The translations under genes and the position numbers were made by a program. 64,000 bases of DNA from Pelargonium tetragonum. Its lineage: Eukaryota; Streptophyta; Magnoliopsida; Geraniales; Geraniaceae. The stretch spans positions 1 to 64,000 of the forward strand of contig JAYMTL010000050.1 of assembly GCA_036897445.1 (NCBI GenBank), read 5' to 3'. The notes beneath the pieces were generated by a model. It was given only the letters and a program-made list of their open reading frames with translations. It ran no database searches and was not told where the DNA came from. Positions 51,097-62,087 of the stretch are shown here, in pieces. The stretch's first letter is position 1. Each line of letters opens with the position of its first letter.

Positions 51097-52060
51097 TTGT
51101 TCCGTAAGATAAGAAAAAGAGATATTACGGTAGTTTTCCTTAGAGGCCTTTCCGAAAGAATTGGCACGGTCGCGCCTTGACTTCTACAATAAATATAAAA
51201 GACTTTATTTGTTCTTCTCTAGTTAGGACAGGGTTTTTGGATTCTAGTCTTAAGGAATTAAAGATACACCTATTCTTAAGTATTTAAGGCAATCTACTAA
51301 TGGGGCTTAATTCTTTACCCTATACATAATAATAAACTTCTGGATCTCTTATAATGACAAAGGAAAGGGTAGAAAAAAATTTTTATTCCTCGCAGAATTT
51401 TTCACTCAAGCCAAATTCTGTGGTATATCTGGGATTTCCCTTTTCGACGCAACACCCAGCAACCTTTCTATAGAATTGCAATTCCAAAACCTAGGTTATA
51501 CTAAAAGAAATAACCTCAATACCCTTGTTGGTAGCTGTAGGGGGTGTGCTTTCTAAAGCCCGTTTAGTGGGACTTGACAACGCAAAAAATGTTTATTTAC
51601 TAAACAAAAAGGAGTGCCTTACGCAGCTCAAAGTGGTCCTAAGACTAACCCATAGTATTCCTTTTAAGAATACTTACATTTAACCGCTATCATCCAGAAG
51701 TTTACCTTTACATTTTACAGGTTTAAAACAAAGATAGAATATAAAGCCCCTTGTTATATTTCTCTATATTCGCACCAAAGTTATAGTTGATTTAATGCAC
51801 GAGAAAGGTTCTACGTCTAGATCTATTAGTGAGTCTGGTAAACTGAATTCCTTTAATAGAATCGCTTGAGACTGAATCTCGAATGGATTCTCGTAATAGT
51901 ATTTGTTTCCGAACGATTGTAAAAACCTCAAAATCTTAAAATACAAAACTAGGGTAAGATCGAAAGGATCCTCGATAAGCGTTTACAGATTAGTACAAAT
52001 AGGTATAGTTACCCCGTACAAGTAGAAAAGGCACCCCGGTAACAAAAGTGAAAAAGCTTT

Positions 52061-52096
52061 AATGTACCTCACAAGAACAATGTACCTCACAAGAAC
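52061..52096 (+). repeat. Perfect tandem duplication, 18 bp x 2
   Basis: The unit AATGTACCTCACAAGAAC at 52061-52078 is repeated without error at 52079-52096. Chance is excluded, so it is a recent local duplication. The unit contains several CA steps that both copies keep. That is compatible with a duplication younger than the mutational decay around it, or too short to attract repeat-induced mutation. Confidence 0.9.
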
Positions 52097-52885
52097 CCGG
52101 ATTCCTTGCTTATTATATCGCCAAGTCACTAAAGTTTGGTATCAAACCTTCATTTTCTGATGACACATTAAAAAGGGAATTCTAAGTTTTATACTTTACC
52201 CTACGCCCGGTCAACAAAGCTTAGAGAAAAGAAGTCTAAAGCACTTATAATTGAACTCTTGTGTGTGATTTTATAAGTCCTTTTTTTAGATAGGGATTCT
52301 GTGGATCCTAAAAGCTTTTTAAGTGCCTGTCTCCTTGCTGTTATATTAACTGTGTCCTAACATGAAAGCTGCTTTTGGAAAAAAGCAAGAACTAAAATTA
52401 TCGAGTTTTGGCTTTACGGCGAGTATAAAAACTCAAATTATTTACTAAACTAATTAGCATAGGCATACCCCAATCAGTACAAAAAATTGACCCGTCTTCC
52501 TATCTGATAAAGAAGCTTTCTTGTACTTGTATATTAAGTAAACAAAAAGACATTTTAGGAAAATTATGTAAACTGCAAAAGTGCCGGCTACCTTAGATTG
52601 AAGCCCTGTTTTATATACTTTAGGTCTCCTTTTATTAATAAAAAAGAAACTACAGAACTCAAGAAGGACTATTCCTATCCTATATTCTTGTCTTGACAGT
52701 AAAATCCATCTTTTTCAAGATGAAGTGCAGCAACCTATTTGGGCTGTTATAATCTAAGTTTTGCGTATAGCGTACAAAAGAAAAGCTTCTATTTCAATGT
52801 ATATAAGAGTTACCGTATTCCCATGTAGAATTTCAAGAATTTTTCATCATAGTTTACGCTTCTCGCTTGTAGATTTCTTTAATGG

Positions 52886-52921
52886 ATTCTCCTACAAAAG
52901 GGGTCCTTTTAGCTAATCAAA
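52886..52921 (-). repeat. 36-base inverted repeat, copy 1
   Basis: The reverse complement of these 36 bases is identical to 54661-54696. The shared sequence has an internal GGACCCC cluster flanked by AAAA and TTTTG, and begins TTTGATTAGC when read on the minus strand. Outside the 36 bases similarity drops at once. The 1.74-kb interval between the copies has no gene. The pair could be the termini of a small element, two insertions of one GC-cluster type element, or a local inverted duplication. Confidence 0.85.
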
Positions 52922-53954
52922 GTTAAGAATAACGGATAACATAATATAAAGCATAAGGAATACGCCTATATAATAAAAAGTGAATGTACAAACTTAATAG
53001 AATAGGACCATTTTCTGAGAGATAAATATGCGGGAATGACCGAAGGTTTTCTTAAAATAATGTACTTACATAAAAAGGTTAGAGGCTTAGGTAGACTCTG
53101 ATTTTAAACGAAACACTCCTTATTAGAGTTCCTTTTATAGATCCCACCCCAATCAAAGGTTTAGAAAGCTTGTTGGACACCCTCTTTTATAAAAGTATAC
53201 GCTGGTGTTAAAGAGTCTCTTTTATTACTCTGACTAGCTCTTCGGGACGCCCCTTTTTAAGAAGTGCAAGTAAGTTCTTAAGCTTATGACAGTGCTCGGA
53301 ATACCCCGCTTGCTTACGTTTATTAGGACTACTACTGTTAGGTAGTAGGAAACTCCTTTTTACTAGAAAAAGGGAGCTTAATATACTTCGGCTTATCCTT
53401 TGCCATTTTAGCTTTATAAGGCTGTAACTAAGATATTAAAAAAGGAAATACTCAAAGTAAGGGAGGACATCCAGTACTTATAGATAAAAAGAAGGGTTTC
53501 TGAGCGGGAGCGAGTTAAGAGTCTTTAGCTGGGTACAAGGGATACCCTGGGGCGGTTGGCGTAGTAGATGACTTAGAATTCCCAATTATTGCAGTATAAG
53601 TATAAGGCAAGGGCCTGCCTATATGTTATATGCGTGACTACCTCTGGAAAATACTACATCAAACAAAAGTATGACCATTCTCGTGTACTAAAACCCACTT
53701 TTTAGGCTTACATTACTATTCTTCCATTACTTTTGCGAGGGTTTTTATTAAGTCAAATTTTTATTCTAAGAAATTCTAAGTTCTGAAATACATAGTTAAC
53801 GAGAGTTCTAAAAAAGAAGTTAGATCCTAATGCAAAACCTTGACTTTGTATTATAATTTGATCCAAAAGGGACGCCCCTGATTAATCTGCAAATTACAGA
53901 CCTTAAAGAGACTCTTTATAAAACCGAGAATTTAATTAATTTAACAGTAGGCTA

Positions 53955-53963
53955 GAAAGCGGG
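53955..53963 (+). repeat. GAAAGCGGG cluster, copy 5 of 6
   Basis: CTAGAAAGCGGGGCTC. It shares TAGAAAGCGGGG with 62072 and differs after it. Confidence 0.45.
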
Positions 53964-54660
53964 GCTCACTTTACTCAGGGAAACTGGGGACTTCTATATT
54001 ACTCTGTAAGGCTGACTACACACCCTAAAGGGACTCAAGTTTCGCGGAAAAGCGGAAATTTTAGAGGACAAAGACAAACTGGGGAGACCCCATTAAAGTA
54101 TTTAATTTAACTAATAAACTACTGTTTTAGCTTAAGATTAATAAACCATAGAATCGTCTTTTCTATTGCTTTTTCTATTCTGCTAACCCGGCACTTTACT
54201 ACCCTTTTGCAACTCTTATGTATTTAACAACGTTGCTTGTTAAGGGATTTTCCAAAGCAAAAAACCTCCCTTCGAAGTATTGAATATTTTCGGCCAGCTT
54301 TGTAGATCCACTTAAGTATAATTATAAGGAAGCTTTTTATAAACGGATTACAACTATAGTATAGGAAGACTAAGGACTTTCATTAATAAAAGAGACCTTA
54401 TATCCACTAAAATAAGAGGGAAATTATAATAAAACCTTCCCAGTTAGGCTCTGGCTGTAATACCAAAGAAATAACCTGCCTCTAGCCAAGAAAAGTTCGC
54501 ATGAAATCCTAGCTTTCCAAAAGGGGATTCCACCTCAGAAAAGTTTTCCGCTTACTGAGGGATTCCTTTACCGATTTTTAGCGCACGCTTTTCTTGCTCC
54601 TAATACGAAATCAACTGCAGGAGAAACTTAACAAGTGTAAACTAAAATTGTAAAGAATAA

Positions 54661-54696
54661 TTTGATTAGCTAAAAGGACCCCTTTTGTAGGAGAAT
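54661..54696 (+). repeat. 36-base inverted repeat, copy 2
   Basis: Exact partner of 52886-52921. It reads TTTGATTAGCTAAAAGG at its start and ends TTTTGTAGGAGAAT. Absence of any difference implies either recent origin or conservation, in contrast with the poor preservation of other repeats here. Confidence 0.85.
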
Positions 54697-55519
54697 TTGA
54701 CTTCGCGAGAGATGAATCAAAGCAATTCTGTATTTAATTTATTTAGACTTTTTTTAACTGAGTTGGGCTTACTGATATAATTTAGTCCGGGGATCGATCT
54801 GCCTTTTCTCTTTTTCCGATAATAAAAAGGATTCTCTAGATATCTCCTAGGCTGTGCTAAGAACTCTTGTATTCCTTAAAGTTGTGGAATTTGAGAGGAG
54901 TAAAATTTTAGCTATAACTCACGAATTTCAAATAGAAGCTTTACCAAAAACTTTAGCAACTACAGCTCATTAAACATTTCAATGTTAATCCCGGAACTCT
55001 AAAACGCTTTTATAGAAAAATAGAAATGCTCGCATTACTAATCTAGCACTTTAAATAGGAGGTAGCTTTCTAAGACCCTTCTGTAGCTTACTTTAGCTAG
55101 CTAGAAAACCCTTTGAAGTGCCCTTTTTTGTTTGGGTCTGTATCTTATACTTACTTGAGATAGAACCCTAAAGCTTTTATAAGTGAAAAACCCTCCTTTT
55201 TGTGCTAGTCTTCTAAAGGCATTATACTTGGATTACCCTAAAAAGAATTCAAGCAATTTCGTAGTTTTAAAACTCTGTCTGTAATAGCTAACTCGTAAAA
55301 GGCCTCGTTTTTATATCTATAACTGAAAATACTAATTGAGAAATATCGGATCAAAAAGTCTTAGGGGCCGAGTTTACTATCTAATCTAAAAGACAAGGAA
55401 ACATTACATATAATTGTCCATCCGCCCTAAACATGGAAAGTCCCTCGCTTATAAACTCCTTAATCGAAAAATGACCCAGTTTCATAAGATGTAGCTAAGA
55501 AAATAAGTGCTTCGATTCT

Positions 55520-55541
55520 TTTATAATATTAATATTATAAA
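55520..55541. repeat. 22-bp perfect AT palindrome
   Basis: The 22 bases form a perfect palindrome centred on AATATT/TAATA steps (half-site TTTATAATATT). AT-only palindromes are easily formed in this DNA, but 11-bp half-sites are long. There is no adjacent gene. Confidence 0.55.
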
Positions 55542-57811
55542 TTAAAGAAATATCGAATAGCAGGAATACTTTAAAAATGCGCAGTAGTTAAAAATTCTAG
55601 GAGAGACGAAAGCTTTCTTACATTTACTTACTTTTTTAGAAGCTCTTTCTGTGTTATAATAATTTACTTAGTTTTTTCTCTATCTCTAATAGGAACTTCC
55701 TGGAGTCCCCTTATAAAACGGAGCCCTTATGGAGTGTTGATAGCTCTCAGGAAAGCACCCCCGGAAACACTGACTTAGGAAAACGCTTCCTTTTCATTTA
55801 ACTAACTGAAAAACTTGACTCTAAATTTACTGGGTATTCCTGGATTTTTACTAGATGTATATGCTTTTTAACAAGTATTAATTTCAAATCAATTTCATTA
55901 AGGGTATAAAGTAGAGGATATGCCTGTACCCAAACAGGACTGCTTGCTAAATGAATCTTCTAAGGAAATGCTTCTTTCTGAAACTTAATAAGGTGGTGTG
56001 CCTAAATCCAAGGCGAGTTATAAGGTCGGCGGTAAAGGAGATCTATCCGAGTTGATTTATGCATTCCTGATTTGTCAATCCTTGTGCTCAGCGAGAACTT
56101 TAGTTATAGTTGTGTGTACTTAGGTATACTTTACTAGTATGGATCCTGCTAAGGTCTAAATAAAAAGAAGTAGAACCTTGGAAAAGGCAGACACTGCTTT
56201 TTGTTAAAAAGCAAAGCATAGTAACCTTTTTAAACGGTTCCTTATTTATAGTATTATCCTTATGTTCTATTTTACTAAGTTTTTTTGGTATAACCTGCAT
56301 TTTTTACTTAGTCTTACTTGTTAGGATAGTTAGCTTGTAGATATGGAAGACAAGAGAATTTCCATTAATTAGGGGCTTCACTTCAAAGGGTAACTAACAT
56401 ATGCTTATGTATAAGAATCCGGCTTTGTATACCATAATATACCGGGGATCCCTTTGGGTTTTTACAACAACTGAATAAAACTATTCTAATGTAGCGGAAC
56501 TCCTAAGAAAATGTATAAAGAATTCGAGTCTCAAAAAAATAAGAGAAAGGCTTTCTAAAAACAAAGAAGTAAAGTAGCATCTCTAAAATGAACTAACCAA
56601 ATGAGGAGTATTCCCTAAAGAAAAGCTTGATCTTTAGGGGAGCTACGTAAAGATTAATAGTACTCTTTACAAATTATTCTGGTGTAAAACAGGAGGAAAA
56701 ACACGGCCATTCAAAAGCAGCTCTGGGGTTTATTAAAAAGTAAGTAAAAGGGCACTAAGAGCCCCCCGAATTGCCAGCTTCGTTTAGTCAAAAGAACTTG
56801 TAAATTTTTGGCGAAAGAGGTATAATAAAAAAGCATGTAAAGAGATACTAAATATTCGAGTTACCCTGAATTTAATCTGAGACATCAAGGAAAAGATGTT
56901 ACGGAACTGGAAAAGGGGCGCAAGTATCTTCGAGAGTATACATTTTGGCAGTTTTACTGTATTTGTATATAGAAAATAGGTGGGTCAGCCTTTAGAAATT
57001 TTGGGGTGGCTTCTAATAGAATCGGTACAAATATGTAGTTTTATAGTTGTGAGCCGAGCTTCGTTTTACTCTTACCTTTCAAGGCTAAAGGACAAGAGTT
57101 TCCATATGTGATCTTCTTACATCAAAAAGGGTCACTATTCTACAAGACAGGAAGATATACCTCTAAGGAGGGGAACTTAAAATTTTTGTTTACAATAACA
57201 GCTAAGAAGAAAACTTGACTCGAAACATTGCAAATCCTAAATAATTTAAAAGAAAGACAGGTTTTATAATCTGAAAAGGAGAACAAACTAAAGCTAGTAC
57301 AAGGGAAGAGGGTTTCCTGCTCGAAAAATTTGACCTTTTATTTACTTGGCTATAAAAAAAGCATTTTTTCTGTTTTAGCTATAACAGGCCTAATTATTGT
57401 GTGTCGATATCAACTATAAAATAAAGTAAGGGTTTGCGCAGGCGCAAATATTACTATTAGGAATAACTCTGGCATCCATATACGCTGCTCAGTATAACTT
57501 CAATTGTATTTAAAGAAATTCTTATTATATGATGAAAAGAACAGGGACCCTCTTTTAATAGATAAGTTTCCTATCTATAAGTCACTCGAACTTATAAATG
57601 TATGAACGAGTCCGTTCCTAGGTGCAACTTAGAAAAGTCGCTAACAATTTATTGGCGCGAAGTGATTAACCTACAACTGACTCAAAGACCCATAAGCTTT
57701 GCTAGGGAAGTTCTATCTAGAGCTACTTTTACTTAAAAGTCCTTTAAAGGCAGTCCCTTAGAACTCCTACGTCTATACTTTTTAGGCTTTATTACCCTGT
57801 ATCTTAAAGAA

Positions 57812-57844
57812 AGCGATAACCTTATTATCTGCGATACCTTTCTT
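57812..57844. repeat. 24-base direct repeat, copy 1
   Basis: The 24 bases at 57821-57844 equal 60286-60309 in the same orientation, 2465 bases apart. Upstream, AGCGATAAC here corresponds to AGCGACAAC there (plus three T's), a single TA/CA difference. Read on the minus strand both give K-K-G-I-A-D-N-K, which hints at a shared former coding sequence. The family is not identified. Confidence 0.75.
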
Positions 57845-60273
57845 ATAGATCTTTGTCTTTGTATTACCCGTATCCTTACTCTTGATACCAGTACCTACTT
57901 ATTATGGCAGGAAAGAGAGTAGGCTACAAGGACAACACTTCCCAGGGAATACCTTGCTCCTTTACTAAGAAGCTAGGGCAGGAAGATACAGAAGATAAGA
58001 CTCTTACTTACTAAGAGAGTTTCGCTACATTATATAAAATATTCAGGAATTTTTTCTAAATTCTCATAACAAAACGGAGATTTAGACCTCAAGTTTCCTA
58101 AGTTATCTGCTTCCCGCAGATTCTAACTAAACAAATTAATAGGAACTCTCTAGAAAACTTTTACGCATTATCTTAAATTAGTTTAATGATACAGAATCCG
58201 GGTCATTACAATCCTTTATTTAAGATATTTCGAATACTTTAAGTGCTGTAACAGGTGTTTCCCGCAAGCCTTTAAAAAAGTAACAATTTATGTTTTCTAA
58301 TTTTATTATATCCTACTCTAAACTAGCTATGAGATTAAAAATTTCTCGGTTGCCAGATTTTAACTAAGTACACAGAAATAGAACAAAAGTTTTTCTGTGC
58401 CTCTCGATATCAATGTTACTTTTTTAAGAAGTAATTTCTATTAAATGTAGAGTGAAATATCCTTGTTCCGTGTACGTTATAAAAGACTCTAAGTTTCCTT
58501 TGATATCATCTGTTTTGACTATTCCGGGATATAGCAACCTGTAGTTTAGTGTTTTCTTAAATAATTTGTTCCGCTCACTAGATACAAATCTCTATGAAAG
58601 CTTTTACCTATTTTATCTATAAGTGTTCCCCTGCCTTAATTAGTCCCCCTATACGAAGTCAAACCAATACACTGGTTGTTGCGATTCTCAGGATCTTAAC
58701 ACTTAAGTCACGGGGAATTTCTTACGTTTCTTGGAACAGTAGTCAATAAACAACACCATATATAATTACTGAAGTATATATAACCCTCAAAGCTTTTTTG
58801 CTTGATAGACGCGTTTCCGGTTTTTGAATTAGGCCTTTATTTCTGCTAGTATGATTTCGAGCGGGTGTTACGCTGGATACCTACGATGTACTGCTTAACT
58901 TGAAAAGCAAAAACCTTATACAGTGGGGTTGGAGAAGAAAAAAATATGAAATTTTTATTCGAAAAAGCCTTTTGCAGAGCTAAGCCCTTTTTTGTAATGA
59001 ATGCGGGGCCAGGGGAGCCTTAGTTTATAAGGGAACCCTTTTGCACTTCTGCTTAATGGACGGACGCTTCGTATATAAGAAGCAGTTACACTTTTTACAA
59101 TAAAGTCTTTCTTGCTTACTGACTGAAGCTAGATATCTCGCTTATGCCCTTTAAAAAGAGAATCCGAGATTCCTATCCAGGGGTCCTTTAGCTACTAGAG
59201 TTCATAAGGCAAGAATCTTCAAGAAACAGGTTAACAAAAAAGGGGGTTCTCTGTCGACGATGCTTCAAGGAGTTTTTTTACCAACCCAAAAAGGGGATGT
59301 ACCGCGTCTTCTAATCTAGTATGGATTTCCCTATTTGAGTAAATACCCAAAAAGTACGTTAGAAATTCAAAGGAAGATATTCTAATTTTAAGTATAAACT
59401 TTTTTTAAGGATCCCTTTGAGTTCTTTTATAATTATTAGTTAACTTAAAGTTAAATATCTTGATGTCTAATTCAGAGCGACCGGATCCTTATGGTCTGTC
59501 TTAAGACCTCTTAAAAGGGAAAATCCAGGGCTTTCTCTTAATCCTTGCAATTAAATTAGGGAAAATCCGCTTATTTATTATTCTATTCTACTTCTGTTTA
59601 TTAGTAAAACCTTGTACTTAAAATTTCTGCTTTATAACCCCCACGTAATCATAATACAGCTGGGATTTACTCTTAAGAATCAAAACTTGAAATATCCCGG
59701 ACTTAAAAGCTCAGGACCTCTACCTTTAGTAAAAAGCTAATTTTTTTGTAGACTACAAGGCTCTTTTGCTGTTACCAAGATTAGAGGCTACCCCTTAAGA
59801 TCTAGGGCTTCTAAGAAGACTTACTAGTTACTTTACTTTGTTTAGAACACTTTGTTCGGTAAAAACCCACACTGCATACCTTCTTATTTTTTATTCTGCA
59901 TCTGTATAAGGAAAGGATAGCTTTTTTTAGTAGTCTTCATAGCCGCTATGCCTGTACACCTATACTTTGTCTTGCGGGGCTTCTTGTTACCGTAGGTAGC
60001 CTATTGTAGCCGTATTCCCTGCCTTATTCTAGCCTATGTAGAAGCTACTTGTCTTGTTGTTGTCACCTGCTTTTACTGTACCTATTCTTCTCAGAACTTC
60101 TAGGAGTTTTATTACCTATTAGCAGTATTCTATATTCTAAGTAAGTATATTGCTTATATTATCTATTATTATTATTCCAACAGTAGTTACAATAAGTAGA
60201 AAGATAAGTTGCTCTAAAAAGTCTTTAATACTAAGTATAACGCAGGAATACCTTAAAGCCCAGCAAATTCTTC
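57845..60273. other. Gene-free stretch between direct repeats
   Basis: No intact gene. An ATG-started frame of 36 codons at 57904-58014 begins M-A-G-K-R-V-G-Y-K-D and has mixed, protein-like composition, but is too short to be significant and matches no family I know. The part at about 59.88-60.25 kb is richer in CA/AC steps and in C than its surroundings, as if less decayed. No terminal repeats beyond the 24-base pair were found. Confidence 0.5.
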
Positions 60274-60309
60274 AGCGACAACTTTCTTATTATCTGCGAT
60301 ACCTTTCTT
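60274..60309. repeat. 24-base direct repeat, copy 2
   Basis: Partner of 57812-57844, see there. Homology including the imperfect upstream block spans about 33 bases. Confidence 0.75.
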
Positions 60310-60664
60310 CAGAAATAGAATCCTCTTAAAATCCTTAACCACAAGACTTTTTATAAAACTCCTTTCGCTTGTATGTAATGTATGTAAAAAACCTAGTTTC
60401 TATACTTTTTATGTATTGTATATAGATTCCCTTTAACTAACTCTAGTATTACAAGATTTTGAGTAAAACCCTAGACAGCATTAAAGCAAACCTACCTCCT
60501 AATATACGAACAGGTGGTTACTTTAAAACTTAAGGAAACTCCTTTAAAACTCTTACAAAAAAAGGAAGAGTGATGCAGAATTTGGAATAAGGAACCCCTG
60601 CTTACTTATGAAAGTCCCTTTTTTACCTATTATGATCTGCTAACTCTTCCAGGAATCCAGCTTA

Positions 60665-60725
60665 TACAAAATTGAACCCACGAAATGACTAACACTTGAG
60701 CTTCGATTTGTCCTATTAAGTAATC
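60665..60725 (-). pseudogene. tRNA-like relic related to 36850
   Basis: The minus strand reads TTAATAGGACAAATCGAAGC, CTCAAGTGTTAGTCATTTCG, then TGGGTTCAATTTTG (B-box region, + strand 60667-60681). GAAGCTCAAGT and box spacing are shared with 36850-36910. The last bases of the B-box have drifted. It is a decayed tRNA or SINE head with unassigned anticodon. Confidence 0.33.
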
Positions 60726-61542
60726 AGGAACCTAAACGGGGATTTCCTACCGAGACTCGGAGATACTTATCCTTATCTAACCTTCTGAAAAGATTACACA
60801 CACTACTGAATCTTAAATCTTTAGTTGCTAAGGTTACCCTCTCTTAACTTAGTCCCTCTAGGAATACTCCCGCCTAATTGAAATAAAAGTATTATAAAAA
60901 GCCCCTATTAGGAAATATAACCCTTATATCTTGTAGTTCGGAAGTCTTAAAAGTAACTGGCTTTTACAGGTAGCTCTCGATTTCAAGCTATAGAATTTCC
61001 GTGAAAAGAAACCTGTGATCACAATTACGACCTATAGAAGTTTTTCGTTTTATAGAACTAAAAGAAATGCTTTATTTATAATTTATAGCCTGCTTTTGAC
61101 AAAAACCCCTTGATTACAATACTAAAGACATTAATAAAGTATAATATGAATCTACCCTTGTTTCGTAATTTATAATAGGTCGAGTGAAGGAGAAGCTTTA
61201 ATCTAAAACTGTAACTACACTGCCCCTTGAATGGGAAAACCTAATATAAAAGAAGCTCCGGGTTAGGGGGTGCCTTATCCGGGATAAAGTACACATTAAT
61301 ATTATAAAAGCAGGGCGAAAGCCTATACCTCAAGATCTCTCAACTTAGGGTTCTTTAAAAGTTAACAACTAAATATAGTCAATCCTAGGAAGCATGCTTC
61401 TCTAAGTCCTAGAACCTTTTTTTAAGTGCAGCTTCACAAGGTGTTACTCTCGCTTAAAAGTATTCTACTCTAATCTAATTAAGGGACCCTTTTACAAATT
61501 ACAGTCAGTTCTAAGGAAGCCTTAGGGGCACCTAGGGATTTC

Positions 61543-61563
61543 CTTTATTCTTTATTCTTTATT
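61543..61563 (+). repeat. Tandem repeat, 7 bp x 3
   Basis: CTTTATT is repeated three times without error. A slippage-type short tandem repeat. Confidence 0.85.
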
Positions 61564-62071
61564 AGAGCATATTATAGAACCTATGATAAGCTCAGAAAAT
61601 TTTTGTTATTTAGACTCTTATCCCATAAACTCTGAGCAGTTTATTGCTTTTTACACTTTTTCATTGTATTTTAGAGGTACTAGTAGATCTTTCTTTTTTT
61701 ATTAAATCGGTAGCAGAAAATCCCTAGAGATAAGAAATTTGACTAAGTTGGGCTAGGAGAGTTTTGAAGTTGTATAAAGGGGGGTACTTTTCACCAGGAT
61801 CCCGTTATTTGGAAGAGGGGTCCTAGATGAGTTAACGGTTTAAATACATTGTATTGCTAGGTCGGGGTCTTGTATGGAGGTTATAAGATCAGAGAGACCC
61901 CTTTTTTATCTTATAATCCTGAAAAAGAGGATTAAGAATAGAATTTCCAGTTGTTTTAGCGTTATATCACCTGGTGGCTACAACCTACAACTATGTATAC
62001 TACAAAATAAACCTAAGTAGAGCCATAATGTTTGTTACATTTCAATTTACTTCGTTTAGGAATTAGCAGAA

Positions 62072-62087
62072 TAGAAAGCGGGGTCTA
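62072..62087 (+). repeat. GAAAGCGGG cluster, copy 6 of 6
   Basis: TAGAAAGCGGGGTCTA, sharing 15 bases with 48578-48592 and 12 with 53953. It defines the extended form TAGAAAGCGGGG. Confidence 0.55.

Larger units (their letters stand above)
44004..52060. other. Gene-free AT-rich stretch
   Basis: No gene is recognised. It contains a motif copy at 44902, a frame of about 53 codons at 45745-45903 without family resemblance, (TA)7 at 47133-47146, ATT-repeat patches near 45238 and 46932, two close GGGAACCC palindromes (47996, 48220) and a GAAAGCGGG cluster at 48579. A B-box-like AAGTTCAAATTCC near 48848 has no clear A-box. Confidence 0.6.
52097..57811. other. Gene-free stretch with inverted repeat
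   Basis: No gene is recognised. The main content is the 36-base inverted repeat pair at 52886 and 54661 and a 22-bp AT palindrome at 55520. A GAAAGCGGG cluster is at 53955. The frame at 56100-56300 (66 codons) is chance-sized. Confidence 0.6.

Noticed and set aside
51690-51705. CATCCAGAAGTTTAC, which equals the codons for H-P-E-V-Y of cytochrome oxidase subunit 1
   Set aside because: The residues before it do not continue the conserved cox1 context and no other cox1 piece was found, so a 15-base coincidence is more likely than an organelle gene fragment.
57586-57620. ACTCGAAC and GAACGAGTCC considered as a hammerhead-like ribozyme or tRNA arm
   Set aside because: The CUGANGA and GAAA core bases are missing and no A-box is present.
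57904-58014. 36-codon ATG frame with mixed composition
   Set aside because: Too short for significance and unmatched to any known small protein; kept only as a remark under the region.
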